Shown here: in pieces, positions 47,390 to 56,012 of the stretch
Layout: every line of letters begins with the position of its first letter
Position numbering within the stretch: the stretch's first letter is position 1
Source of the DNA: Actinoplanes solisilvae
GTDB lineage: Bacteria; Actinomycetota; Actinomycetes; Mycobacteriales; Micromonosporaceae
Length of the DNA stretch: 64,000 bases
NCBI RefSeq assembly: GCF_003999975.1
Contig: NZ_RJAC01000018.1
Coordinates: 62,001 to 126,000, forward strand
Reading direction: 5' to 3'
The notes under the pieces: model-generated
Told to the model about the DNA's origin: nothing
The model's input: the letters and a program-made list of their open reading frames with translations, nothing else
Databases searched by the model: none
Translations under genes and position numbers: made by a program

Positions 47390-50319
47390 GGCACCGGAAG
47401 ACGGACACGCACTGTGGTGCCGCCACCCTCGGGGCTGCTCAGCGTCAGGGTTCCTTCGGCGGCCTGAACGCGGTCCGACAGGCCGGTAAGCCCGCTGCCG
47501 CGCAACGGATCAGCGCCGCCGATCCCGTCATCGCGGACCTCGATCGACAGGCCGGCGTCCTCGGCCTCGACCGAGACGTCGGCGTGGGTGGCGCGCGCGT
47601 GCTTCACGACGTTCGTCAGTGCCTCGGCGACGATGAAGTACACGGTGATCTCCAGCTGCTTGGGCAGCCTCGGCCCGGTCAGCCGGAGCTCCACGGGGAT
47701 GTTGATGTCGCTGATCAGAGATTCGAGACCGGAGCTCAGACCACCCCGGGTGAGGGCGGCGGGCAGAATGCCGTGCACGAGATCGCGAAGCTCGGCGTTC
47801 GCGCGTTCGGCATGGTGCAACGCCTCGTCGATCTCGTCGGTGACCGTGTCGCCCCGGGCAGCGGCGTCCCGGGCGAGCCTCAGGGCGAGGATCGTGTGGA
47901 CGAGCCGCTGCTGGGCTCCGTCGTGAACGTCGCGCTGCAGGCGCCGGCGGGTCTCGTCCGCGGTGGCTACGACACGAGCCCGCGACGCGGTCAACTGCGT
48001 CTTGTTCTCAGCGTTGGCGATGGCCGCAGCCGCCAGTTCCGCGAACTGCCGCAATCGTTCCTGGCCGCCGGGCGGCGAGGGCTCCGCGGCCCACGTCCTG
48101 AGCTCGCCCCAGCCTCGCCCTTCGACAGAGATCGTCACGGCGAGTTCGGTGCCTGCTCGCCGGGTCGTCTCGACGCCGTGGGTGGCAACGGTCGTGGCCG
48201 ATCCGTCGCGGTCGTAGCGCCGCAATGCGATGTGCCGGCCGCCGAGCAGCCTCGATGTCTCGACGGCCACCGCCTCGAACACCTCCTCCAGGGCAGTACC
48301 GCGCGCCACCAGTTCGGCGACGCGGCGCAGAGCCGCCTGTTCCTCGGCGAGGGCGCGCAGGTCGTGCCGGGCCTGGGCGGAGGAGATGGCGGTGCCGGTC
48401 AGGTGGGCGAAGCTCGCGAGGTCGTCCTCGACGGCGGCTGACAGTGGCCGGCTCCCGACGGCGACCAGGGCGCCCCACAGCCCACCGTGGATGTGGATCG
48501 GCACCGCGGCACTGGCCGAGAAGCCGGAGCTGAAGGCGACCCGTGGCCAGCGGCCGGCGACCCCCGCCAGATCGTCGACCCGGGCGGAGCGGCGCGTCCG
48601 CCACACGCGTTGCACCGCACCGTCGCCGGTGCCGGGTGCCCGCATGCCCACCACGACGCCGGCCGGGGCACCGCTGAGGGCCATGATCTCCGTGGATCCG
48701 TCCGGCTCGTACCGCAGGACGGTCGTGAAGTCGACGCCCGCGAGGAACGACGCCTGGACGGCGACGGCTTCCAAAACCTGGTCGGTCGGGGCGCCCCTGG
48801 CGGCCAGTTCGGCGACCTCTCGCAGCGCGGCCTGCTGGCGGGCGAGGTGCTGAATCCTCGCCGTGGCCCGGCTGTTGGCCAGCGCGGAGGCGACGAGCCC
48901 GGCGAACTGCTGCAACCGCTGCTCGGTGTCCGCCGGCAGCCGGTCTGCGGTAGCGACGACCAGCATGCCCCACATCCGGTCGTCGACCATGACGGGGACG
49001 CCGGTGCTCGATGCGGCGCCGTCGTCCGGACGTGCCGCTTGCCACGTCCGCAGCATCTCTTCGACCGCTCCCTGGTCGTCGCCGGGGACGTCGATGGTGG
49101 AGCCGACCGGCGCCGAGCCGTGGTGGGTGGCGACGACGGTCAGGGTGCCTTCACCGGTCGAGCGGACCAGCGTCGTGGCCACGTCGCCGATCAAGGTGGC
49201 GGCTTCCGTCGTGACCGCGTCGAACAGTTCCTGTTCCCCAGTGCGCCGTGTCACCAGCTCGGCCACCCGGCGCAGAGCCGCCTGTTCGTCGACGAGCCGC
49301 AGGAGGCCGGCGCGAGCGCGGGCTCCCGAGGTCGCCACCGCGGCGATCTCGGCGAACGGCGACAGCCGCCGTTCAGTGTCGGGCGGTAGAGGCTTGTCGA
49401 ACGAGACCACGGCCAGCATGCCCCACACCGCGTCGTCGATGTGGAGGGGCACGGCTGCACCGGCCGTGGCCGTCCGGCTTCGTGTCGGGTCGGCCGGACC
49501 GGGGAGGGTCTGGTAGTCGTCGATGCGAGCGGCCCGCCCCGTTCGCCGCACGACGACGGCCAATTCATGCACGACGGGGTCGGTGCTCCACCCGTCCGCG
49601 ACATGATCCTGTCTGTCGGCCAGGACCGTGGCCGCGCCCGGCCGGTCGAATCGGGCAACGATCCCGGAATGTCCGGGCAGAAGGGTGACCGCCTCGACGG
49701 CCAACGCCTCGAAGACGTCGTCCGGGTCAGCGCCCCGCGCCGCCAGCGCGGCGACACGGCGCAGGGCGGCTTGCTCGTCGGCCAGTCCGCGCCGGTCGTC
49801 TCTGGCCTGGGCGCCGGCCACGGCGGCAGCGGCGATCTCAGCGAATTCGGCCAGGTGGTGCTCGAGATCCGCGATGACCGGACCGGAACAGGTCATCGCG
49901 GTGAGCACGCCCCAGAGTTCGCCCTCCACCAGGATCGGCGCCGCGGCTCCGGCGGTGATCCCGAGCTCGTGCATCCGGGCGACCTCAGCGCCGGCGAGAT
50001 CCTCGTACGACTCGACCCGGACCGGACCGCCGGTGCGGTAGACCCGCAGCACCAGCCCCTCCGGGATGTGCGGAGCCCGTTCACCGATCGCGAGTCCCGC
50101 CGGGCCGTTGTGGACCGCGACGATCGACGCGACCCCGTCCGCCTCGTACCTGAGCATCGCGGTGAAGTCGACCGGGAACAGCCGGTAGGTCTCGGTGACG
50201 ATGGCGTCCAGCACGGTCTCGCGTTCCGCGCCCCGGGCGATCAGGTCCGCCACGCGGCGCAACGCGTCCAGCTGATCCTCGGCCGGAGACCACGCGGCCG
50301 CGGTGCGCCGGGAGTTCAC
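47386..50319 (-). CDS. Multi-GAF sensor histidine kinase, five GAF domains
   Basis: A 977-residue soluble kinase. Five tandem GAF domains fill about residues 15-770, each beginning with a QAALRRVAELxARG-type helix (QLDALRRVADLIARG, EQAALRRVAALAARG, EQAALRRVAELVTRR, QQAALREVAELAARG, EQAALRRVAELVARG). His799 lies in QRDVHDGAQQRLVHTI, and the ATPase domain has EALTNVVKHARATHADV and DDGIGGADPLRGSGLTGLSD. The kinase core is close to those at 36043 and 52738. The GTG at 50319 was chosen because the frame before it is Arg/Ala filler. There is no adjacent response regulator. Confidence 0.85.
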   Translation of the reverse strand: MNSRRTAAAWSPAEDQLDALRRVADLIARGAERETVLDAIVTETYRLFPVDFTAMLRYEADGVASIVAVHNGPAGLAIGERAPHIPEGLVLRVYRTGGPVRVESYEDLAGAEVARMHELGITAGAAAPILVEGELWGVLTAMTCSGPVIADLEHHLAEFAEIAAAAVAGAQARDDRRGLADEQAALRRVAALAARGADPDDVFEALAVEAVTLLPGHSGIVARFDRPGAATVLADRQDHVADGWSTDPVVHELAVVVRRTGRAARIDDYQTLPGPADPTRSRTATAGAAVPLHIDDAVWGMLAVVSFDKPLPPDTERRLSPFAEIAAVATSGARARAGLLRLVDEQAALRRVAELVTRRTGEQELFDAVTTEAATLIGDVATTLVRSTGEGTLTVVATHHGSAPVGSTIDVPGDDQGAVEEMLRTWQAARPDDGAASSTGVPVMVDDRMWGMLVVATADRLPADTEQRLQQFAGLVASALANSRATARIQHLARQQAALREVAELAARGAPTDQVLEAVAVQASFLAGVDFTTVLRYEPDGSTEIMALSGAPAGVVVGMRAPGTGDGAVQRVWRTRRSARVDDLAGVAGRWPRVAFSSGFSASAAVPIHIHGGLWGALVAVGSRPLSAAVEDDLASFAHLTGTAISSAQARHDLRALAEEQAALRRVAELVARGTALEEVFEAVAVETSRLLGGRHIALRRYDRDGSATTVATHGVETTRRAGTELAVTISVEGRGWGELRTWAAEPSPPGGQERLRQFAELAAAAIANAENKTQLTASRARVVATADETRRRLQRDVHDGAQQRLVHTILALRLARDAAARGDTVTDEIDEALHHAERANAELRDLVHGILPAALTRGGLSSGLESLISDINIPVELRLTGPRLPKQLEITVYFIVAEALTNVVKHARATHADVSVEAEDAGLSIEVRDDGIGGADPLRGSGLTGLSDRVQAAEGTLTLSSPEGGGTTVRVRLPVP

Positions 50320-50604
50320 CGGCGGTGGCCGACCCCGTGCGGCGGATCCTGCCGCGTCCGCAGCGTCGGCGCGACGGCGAGGATGGCGAGGATGGCGGCG
50401 GTCAGCGCCCTCGCGCCGCCTGCCGCGCGGCTGATCGCCACCATTCCCCCTCACCCCCGCGACCTGAGCGCTCGGGCTTCGCCAGAGCCGCGGTCACCAC
50501 CCTGTACGGTTTCTCGCGGCTGGCCACGTGTCAAGCGACCCGGCCGCGTTCTGCCTGTTCGCAGCGCTCGCAGAGGCGTCCGCCCCGGGTGCCGTCCGGG
50601 GTAC

Positions 50605-51450
50605 TCAGCCGCTCACCAGCCGGGCCAGGCGGGGCAGCGCCTGGGCGCCGGCCACGGCGCGGTCGGTGAGCGCGCCCACCTCGTCGCCGAGCGAGGCGAC
50701 CGCCTTGCGGTAGATGTCCATGTCGATGAGCTGCAACCGGCTCAGGTGCTCGGCGTTGTCCGTGGTGATCGCGCGGCCCAGCGACTGCAGGGCGACACTC
50801 GACCCGGTGCCCGCGCGGATGACATCGACGAGGGCGGGCAGGTCGAGGCCGAGACGCCCGGCGACGTCCAGCAGCTCGGCGATGTTCTCCTGGTTGGCCA
50901 TCAGCAGGGTGTTGTTGAGCAGCTTGCCGGTCTGGCCGGCGCCGTGCCCGCCGAGGTGGGCGATCGTCGTCGCGAACGTCTCGAAGACCGGGCGTACCCG
51001 CGCCACCACCTCGGGATCGCCGCCCACCAGCACGGTCAGCCTCTTCTCGGCGGCGCCCGCGTGCCCGCCGCTGACCGGGGCGTCGACCACCTCCACCCGG
51101 TACGGCGCGGCCAGCCCGGCGAGCTCGACCGCGAACGAGGGCAACCCAGTGCCGTGGTTGACGAGCACCGAGCCGGGCGCGAGCGACTCCAGCAGCCCGC
51201 CCGCGGTGGCGACCTCGCGCACGTCGGGGTCGTCGCTGAGGCACAGCCCGACAACGTCGCTGTGCGCGCCGAGCTCGGTCACCGAGTCGTGCGCCTCGTA
51301 CGGGACCCCGTCGAGGACGCCGAACGATGCCTTGCGCCGGGCGTAGGCGTGCAGCGGATAGCCGGCCTCGGCGACGGCGCGAGCCATGGGCGCACCCTGA
51401 TCGCCCAGCCCGATCCATCCGATCCTCGGAAGCACTCTGGTCATGGTCAT
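50605..51450 (-). CDS. NAD(P)-dependent beta-hydroxyacid dehydrogenase-family protein
   Basis: A 281-residue dehydrogenase of the 3-hydroxyisobutyrate/6-phosphogluconate fold. GWIGLGDQGAPMARAVAEAG is the dinucleotide site, VVDAPVSGGHAGAAEKRLTV the substrate loop, and GQTGKLLNNTLLMANQENIA the catalytic helix with Lys and Asn. Starts ATG at 51450 (alternatives 51453 and 51444), eight bases after the SDR stop. The two dehydrogenases probably act in one pathway. The substrate is not predictable. Confidence 0.88.
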   Translation of the reverse strand: MTMTRVLPRIGWIGLGDQGAPMARAVAEAGYPLHAYARRKASFGVLDGVPYEAHDSVTELGAHSDVVGLCLSDDPDVREVATAGGLLESLAPGSVLVNHGTGLPSFAVELAGLAAPYRVEVVDAPVSGGHAGAAEKRLTVLVGGDPEVVARVRPVFETFATTIAHLGGHGAGQTGKLLNNTLLMANQENIAELLDVAGRLGLDLPALVDVIRAGTGSSVALQSLGRAITTDNAEHLSRLQLIDMDIYRKAVASLGDEVGALTDRAVAGAQALPRLARLVSG

Positions 51451-51458
51451 CATCCCTT

Positions 51459-52376
51459 TCAGGCCAGGCCGACGGCAGCGGCGGAGACGGCCCACAACCG
51501 CTCGGCGTTCTCCGGGTCGAGCGAGTACGGCGCCACGCTGCGAACGAGTTCCTCGACGTCGTCGGGCCGGCGGTCGGTCGGCACGGCTTCCTGGTTGTCG
51601 TTGAAGTAGCGCCCGCCTATGCCCTCCAGCAGCGGCGAGACGGCCAGCAGCACCGACGTCGAGGCGCCCTGCTCGGTGTTCTTCTGCAACTCGACGGGGG
51701 TGGCGAGCCGGCCGCCGACGTGGCGCTGCAGCGGGGTCGCGATGGCGCCCGGGTTCACCGCGTTGACCGTGATGCCGTCGTCGTGCCAGCGCCTGCTCGC
51801 GGCCACGGCGAACAGGTTCACCGCGGTCTTCGATTGGCCGTAGGCGAGCGTGGCGTCGTACGGCCGGAACTTGAAGTTGATGTCGTCGAAGACGACCGGC
51901 GAGAACAGGTGGGCGCTGGAGCTGAGGCTCACCACCCGGGCTCCGCCGGCCGCGGCGAGCGCGGGATGCAGCCGGGTGGTGAGGGCGAAGTGGCCGAGGT
52001 GGTTGGTCGCGAACTGGAACTCCCAGCCCTGCGGGTCGGGCGTCATCGACGGTAAGGCCATCACACCCGCGTTGTTGACCAGCAGGTGCAGCGGGCCTTC
52101 CCAGCCCGCGGCGAACGCGGCGATCGACGCGTGGTCGGTCAGCTCCAGCGGCCGCACCTCGACGCCTCGTCCGATGTCGCCGGCGACTTTGCGGCCGCGC
52201 TCGGTGTCTCGTACGGCGAGCGTGACCGAGGCGCCGCGGCGAACCAGCGAGCGGGTCGTCTCGACCCCGATGCCGGAGGCCCCGCCGGTGACGACGGCCC
52301 GCTTGCCGGTCAGGTCGATGCCCTCGGAGACCTCGTCGGCCGTCGACTTGGACCCGTACGGCGTGGTGATGCGCAT
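51459..52376 (-). CDS. Short-chain dehydrogenase (retinol dehydrogenase/WWOX-like)
   Basis: A 305-residue SDR. TGGASGIGVETTRSLVRRGA cofactor site, LLVNNAGVMALPSMTPDPQG, catalytic Ser in VSLSSSAH, and AYGQSKTAVNLFAVA (Tyr-x-x-x-Lys). The NNAGVM and FATNHLGHF segments are typical of the retinol dehydrogenase-like group. First gene of the pair with the beta-hydroxyacid dehydrogenase. Divergent from the GAF kinase at 52738; palindrome D lies between them. Confidence 0.9.
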   Translation of the reverse strand: MRITTPYGSKSTADEVSEGIDLTGKRAVVTGGASGIGVETTRSLVRRGASVTLAVRDTERGRKVAGDIGRGVEVRPLELTDHASIAAFAAGWEGPLHLLVNNAGVMALPSMTPDPQGWEFQFATNHLGHFALTTRLHPALAAAGGARVVSLSSSAHLFSPVVFDDINFKFRPYDATLAYGQSKTAVNLFAVAASRRWHDDGITVNAVNPGAIATPLQRHVGGRLATPVELQKNTEQGASTSVLLAVSPLLEGIGGRYFNDNQEAVPTDRRPDDVEELVRSVAPYSLDPENAERLWAVSAAAVGLA

Positions 52377-52540
52377 GATCTTCTCCTAACACGGCGATTG
52401 TCCCGACGAGCGTCGATGCCGCGAATCAGGTCGGCCCACAACTCCTCACCGGATGCCACCTGCCGCGAACGAGTCGCGGGCCAGCACCGAGGAATCACCG
52501 ACTCCGCGAGACTCGCAGCATCCGCGGCCGGAAACCGTCC

Positions 52541-52569
52541 GGTCGGCCGGATTCCTGCTCCGGCCGACC
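52541..52569. repeat. Island palindrome D (perfect 11-7-11)
   Basis: GGTCGGCCGGA, spacer TTCCTGC, TCCGGCCGACC: perfect 11-base arms, one base per arm different from palindrome A. It lies between the divergent SDR/dehydrogenase operon and the GAF kinase at 52738. Confidence 0.75.
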
Positions 52570-52737
52570 GGATCAAACCGTCGGACCAAAGGCCGGCGCA
52601 ACGGGCCGGCCTGACCGGAAGTCGTCGTCGAGAGTTCGCGCGGCGCGCGCCGATACGCTGGTGACCTGGTGAAACGTTGGGTAGGGTCGCCGAACGGGCC
52701 GGGGAATCGGCCGCCGGCCACGGCCCCTGGATGAGCT

Positions 52738-54885
52738 ATGGATCCCACGCCCGGCATCGATCTCGACAATCTTCGACGCTCGGCCGCCGAACAGGCGGCG
52801 CTCCGGCGGGTGGCGACGCTCGTCGCGCGGGGGGCGGCGCGCACCGAGATCTTCCAGGCGTTGGTGACCGAGGTGGGGATGTTGATCCCCGCGACCGACG
52901 CCGCCCTGGTGCGTCTGCACAGCGACGAGACGGTCACCATGATCGGCCGCTGGAACGAGTTCACGGGATACCAGAGCATCGGGCTCCGGCATCCGTTCGG
53001 CTCCGGCACCCTGGCCCGGGTGATCTGGGATACCCGGCGACCGAGCCGGATCCGCAGTTACGCGAACTCGTCGGGCCCACTGGCCGAGATGATCCGCGGC
53101 TGGGGCTGGCGGTCGTCGGTCGGCGCTCCCGTGGTCGTCAACGCGCAGGTGTGGGGGTTGACCGCCGTCGGCTCGACCAACGGTCAGATACATCCGCCCG
53201 GCACCGAGGAACAGCTCGCGGCGTTCACCGAACTGCTGGCCAGCGCGATCGCCAACGCACAGAGCCGCGAGGAGCTCGAACAACTCGCCGCCGAACAGGC
53301 CGCGTTGCGGCGGGTGGCCGAGCTCGCGGCGCACGACGCCCCACCCGAGGAGGTGCTGGAGAAGGTCGCCGCCGAGGCGTCGGGCCTGGTCGGCGTCGCG
53401 TTCACCACGCTGCTGCGCTTCGAGCCGGACGGGGCCACGGAGATCGTCGCGATTCACGATCCACCGGAGGGCTTCGCGGTCGGAATGCGGGCCCCGGCCG
53501 GCGGCGACGGCGCCATCCAGCGCGTGCGGCGGACCGGCCGGCCGGCCCGCGTGCACAGGCTGACGGAGATGTCGGGAGCGTGGGCGGCGTTGGCCGCAAG
53601 ACAGGGAGTTCTCTCCAGCGCCGCGGCGCCGATCTTGGCCGAGGACCGGTTGTGGGGCGTTCTCGTCGCGGCCGGGCGAGGAGCTCTTCCCCCGCAGATC
53701 GAGGAGAAACTGTCGCGCTTCGCCGAGCTGGCCGGCACCGCCATCGCCAGCTCCCAGGCCCGCGCCGACGTCCAGGCGCTCGCCGACGAACAGGCCGCGC
53801 TGCTGCGTGTCGCCGAGCAGGTAGCCCTCGGCGGAGCGTCGGACACGGTGTTCGCGGCCGTCGCCGCCGAGGCGCGGCAGCTCTTGAACGGCCGGCCGAT
53901 GACGCTCGTGCGCTTCGAGGAGGACGACTCGCTCACCGTGATCAGCCGAAGCGGTGGACCCGCGGCGCCGGGAACGCGGATCGCCTACCGGACCGCGACG
54001 ATGCCCGACCGCGTCCGGCGAACAGCGCGGACCGTCCGCGTGGACGACTACCGGGTGGAACCCGACGCCGCTCTCGCCCGGCACTACGGTCTGGCCGCGT
54101 CGGTCGCGGCGCCCATCGCGGTGGAGAGCCGCGTGTGGGGGATGCTCACCGCCACCTCCCCCGTCGGACCGCTGGCCCACGGCGTCGAAGAACGCCTTCA
54201 GCGGTTCGCCAACCTGGTCGGTACGGCGGTGAGCAACGCGACGAGCCGCGCCCAGCTCATCGCTTCCCGCGCACGCGTCCTGACGACGGCCGACGAGACG
54301 CGCCGGCGGTTGCAGCGCGACGTGCATGACGGCGCGCAGCAACGCCTGGTGCAGACGATCATCACGCTGAAGCTCACGCGGCAGTCACTGTCCCAGGGTG
54401 ACGTGCCGGCCGGGATCGAGGGCGTCGACGAGGCACTCAACCACGCCCAGCGGGCCGCCGCGGAGTTGCGTGAGCTCGTCCGCGGCATCCTCCCGGCGGC
54501 CTTGTCGCGCGGGGGTCTGCGCGGCGGCGTCGAATCACTGCTGACCGACATGGCGTTGCCGGTCGAGGCCACCATCGACGTGCCGCGGGTGGCGGTCGAA
54601 GCCGAGACCACCGCGTATTTCGTCATCGCCGAGGCGCTGACGAACGTCGTCAAGCACGCCCGGGCCGACCGGGCGTGGGTGCGGGCCGGCCTCAGCGCGG
54701 GCGAGTTGCACATCGAGGTCGGCGACGACGGCGTGGGCGGCGCGCAAGCCGCCGGCGGCTCCGGTCTGACCGGCCTGTTCGACCGGGTCGAGGCCCTCGG
54801 CGGTCAGCTTCGGCTCAGCAGCCCGGCCGGGCAGGGAACGACGATCTCGGCCACCGTGCCGGTCGGCGAGCCCTCGCCGCGCTGA
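52738..54885 (+). CDS. Multi-GAF sensor histidine kinase, three GAF domains
   Basis: A 715-residue soluble kinase. Three GAF domains at about residues 15-500, with opening helices EQAALRRVATLVARG, EQAALRRVAELAAHD and EQAALLRVAEQVALG. His530 in QRDVHDGAQQRLVQTIITLK; ATPase domain EALTNVVKHARADRAWV, GDDGVGGAQAAGGSGLTGLF. It is a paralogue of the kinases at 36043 and 47386 with no adjacent response regulator. Palindrome D lies 169 bases upstream. The convergent SDR ends six bases after its stop. Confidence 0.9.
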   Translation: MDPTPGIDLDNLRRSAAEQAALRRVATLVARGAARTEIFQALVTEVGMLIPATDAALVRLHSDETVTMIGRWNEFTGYQSIGLRHPFGSGTLARVIWDTRRPSRIRSYANSSGPLAEMIRGWGWRSSVGAPVVVNAQVWGLTAVGSTNGQIHPPGTEEQLAAFTELLASAIANAQSREELEQLAAEQAALRRVAELAAHDAPPEEVLEKVAAEASGLVGVAFTTLLRFEPDGATEIVAIHDPPEGFAVGMRAPAGGDGAIQRVRRTGRPARVHRLTEMSGAWAALAARQGVLSSAAAPILAEDRLWGVLVAAGRGALPPQIEEKLSRFAELAGTAIASSQARADVQALADEQAALLRVAEQVALGGASDTVFAAVAAEARQLLNGRPMTLVRFEEDDSLTVISRSGGPAAPGTRIAYRTATMPDRVRRTARTVRVDDYRVEPDAALARHYGLAASVAAPIAVESRVWGMLTATSPVGPLAHGVEERLQRFANLVGTAVSNATSRAQLIASRARVLTTADETRRRLQRDVHDGAQQRLVQTIITLKLTRQSLSQGDVPAGIEGVDEALNHAQRAAAELRELVRGILPAALSRGGLRGGVESLLTDMALPVEATIDVPRVAVEAETTAYFVIAEALTNVVKHARADRAWVRAGLSAGELHIEVGDDGVGGAQAAGGSGLTGLFDRVEALGGQLRLSSPAGQGTTISATVPVGEPSPR

Positions 54886-54890
54886 CCTCG

Positions 54891-55640
54891 TCAGACCTGG
54901 TTGGTGCCGCCGTCGGCGAACAGCTCGATGCCGGTGACGAAGCTGCTCTGGTCGCCGGCCAGGAACAGCGCGACCGAGGCGATCTCGGCGGGGCTGCCCA
55001 TCCGGCCCAGCGGCACCTTGCTCGCCAGCGCGCCTTTGAGGTGCACGGCCTTGTCGGCGTCCGGGGCGAGCCCGGTGATGCCCGGCGTGTCGGTCGGGCC
55101 GGGAGTGAGCGTGTTGACCCGGATTCCGCGTCCCCGCAACTCGTTCGCCCAGGTGCGGGAGAACGACCGCACCGCCGCCTTGGACGCGCCGTAGACGCCG
55201 AATGCCTCGCCGCCCGTGGTGGCGGAGGTGGAGCCGGTCAGGATCACTGACGCGCCCTCGTTCAACAGGGGCAGCGCCTTCTGGACGGTGAACAGCAGCC
55301 CCTTGACGTTGGTGGCGAAGATTTCGTCGAAGTGCTGTTCGTCGATCTCCTCGAGGCGGCGGAAGGATTCGCCGCCCGCGTTGGCGAACAGCACGTCGAT
55401 GCCCCGCCCCTGCCGGGTGACGGCCTCGAAGAGCCGGTCGAGGTCGGCGAGGTTCGCGACGTCGCCCTGAACGCCGGTGACGTCGGCGCCGATCTCCGCG
55501 ATCGCCGTGTCGAGGGCGTCCTTGCGGCGACCGGTGATGAACACGTGCGCGCCCTCGGCGGCGAACCGGCGGGCGGTCGCCAAGCCGATCCCGCTCGTCG
55601 CACCGGTGATCACCGCGGTCCTGTCCTGAAGCTGTCCCAT
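54891..55640 (-). CDS. Short-chain dehydrogenase/reductase (FabG-like)
   Basis: A 249-residue classical SDR. TGATSGIGLATARRFAAEGA, then FITGRRKDAL (basic, NADP-type), LFANAGGESF, catalytic Ser in LTGSTSATTG, YGASKAAVRSFSRTW, and the C-terminal ASVALFLAGDQSSFVTGIEL plus FADGGTNQV typical of FabG-like enzymes. ATG with GAGGGGG upstream. Palindrome E lies 134 bases upstream, after an antiporter remnant. Confidence 0.92.
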   Translation of the reverse strand: MGQLQDRTAVITGATSGIGLATARRFAAEGAHVFITGRRKDALDTAIAEIGADVTGVQGDVANLADLDRLFEAVTRQGRGIDVLFANAGGESFRRLEEIDEQHFDEIFATNVKGLLFTVQKALPLLNEGASVILTGSTSATTGGEAFGVYGASKAAVRSFSRTWANELRGRGIRVNTLTPGPTDTPGITGLAPDADKAVHLKGALASKVPLGRMGSPAEIASVALFLAGDQSSFVTGIELFADGGTNQV

Positions 55641-55773
55641 GCTGCCCCCTCAGGTTCCGGCGCCGGCTTCTGACTGTCGGCGTACGCCGGCTTCCCCCAT
55701 CTCACATCGCCTGCCTGCATGCGTGCACCGGACGACCCGTACCGATGATCCGGCCGTCCGTAACAACCGATCC

Positions 55774-55802
55774 GGACAACCGGACGGAGGTTCCGGCCGC
55801 AG
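55774..55802. repeat. Island palindrome E (degenerate, 11-7-11)
   Basis: GGACAACCGGA, spacer CGGAGGT, TCCGGCCGCAG. The central CCGGA/TCCGG and the 7-base spacer match palindrome D; the outer arms are not complementary. It is upstream of the FabG-like SDR and touches the end of an antiporter remnant. Confidence 0.4.
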
Positions 55803-55939
55803 CATGTCACCGGCATCGCGATCGCGAGCAGCCGCCAGGTCGACGCCCAGCCCCGGCGGCTCAGCGGCCGGTCGATCTTCAGCCCGGCACCCATCAACGC
55901 GACGATCACATCGACCTCGGTCAGGTGCTCGGTCACCTT
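55802..55939 (-). pseudogene. Remnant of an Na+/H+ antiporter (CPA1/NhaP type)
   Basis: The frame reads KVTEHLTEVDVIVALMGAGL and then KIDRPLSRRGWASTWRLLAI, AMPVTC. This matches the second and third membrane segments of cation:proton antiporters (xxxIVALMGAGLxIDRPxxWRxWxxTWRLLxxxMPxT). The protein loses resemblance on both sides, and a whole antiporter (over 400 residues) cannot fit. It is a fragment left by a deletion. Confidence 0.6.
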
Positions 55940-56012
55940 CGGATGCGCCAGTGCACGCGTGCTATCCGCCCCGACGGCATGGAACCATGCCCACGGCACT
56001 CAGCCGGGAGCG

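Noticed and set aside
50320..50604. Possible small gene with a CERC motif between the five-GAF kinase and the dehydrogenase gene
   Set aside because: The frame is a read-through extension in an alternate phase with no start or ribosome site; nothing else in these 285 bases looks functional.
52677..54329. Second long frame overlapping the GAF kinase at 52738 on the same strand
   Set aside because: It is an out-of-phase shadow, dominated by Arg and Gly; the kinase frame has all catalytic boxes.
55741..55773. Additional CCGGCCGTCCG-type repeats beside palindrome E considered as further copies of the island element
   Set aside because: They do not keep the 11-7/8-11 geometry and are the kind of GC-rich repeat expected by chance here.
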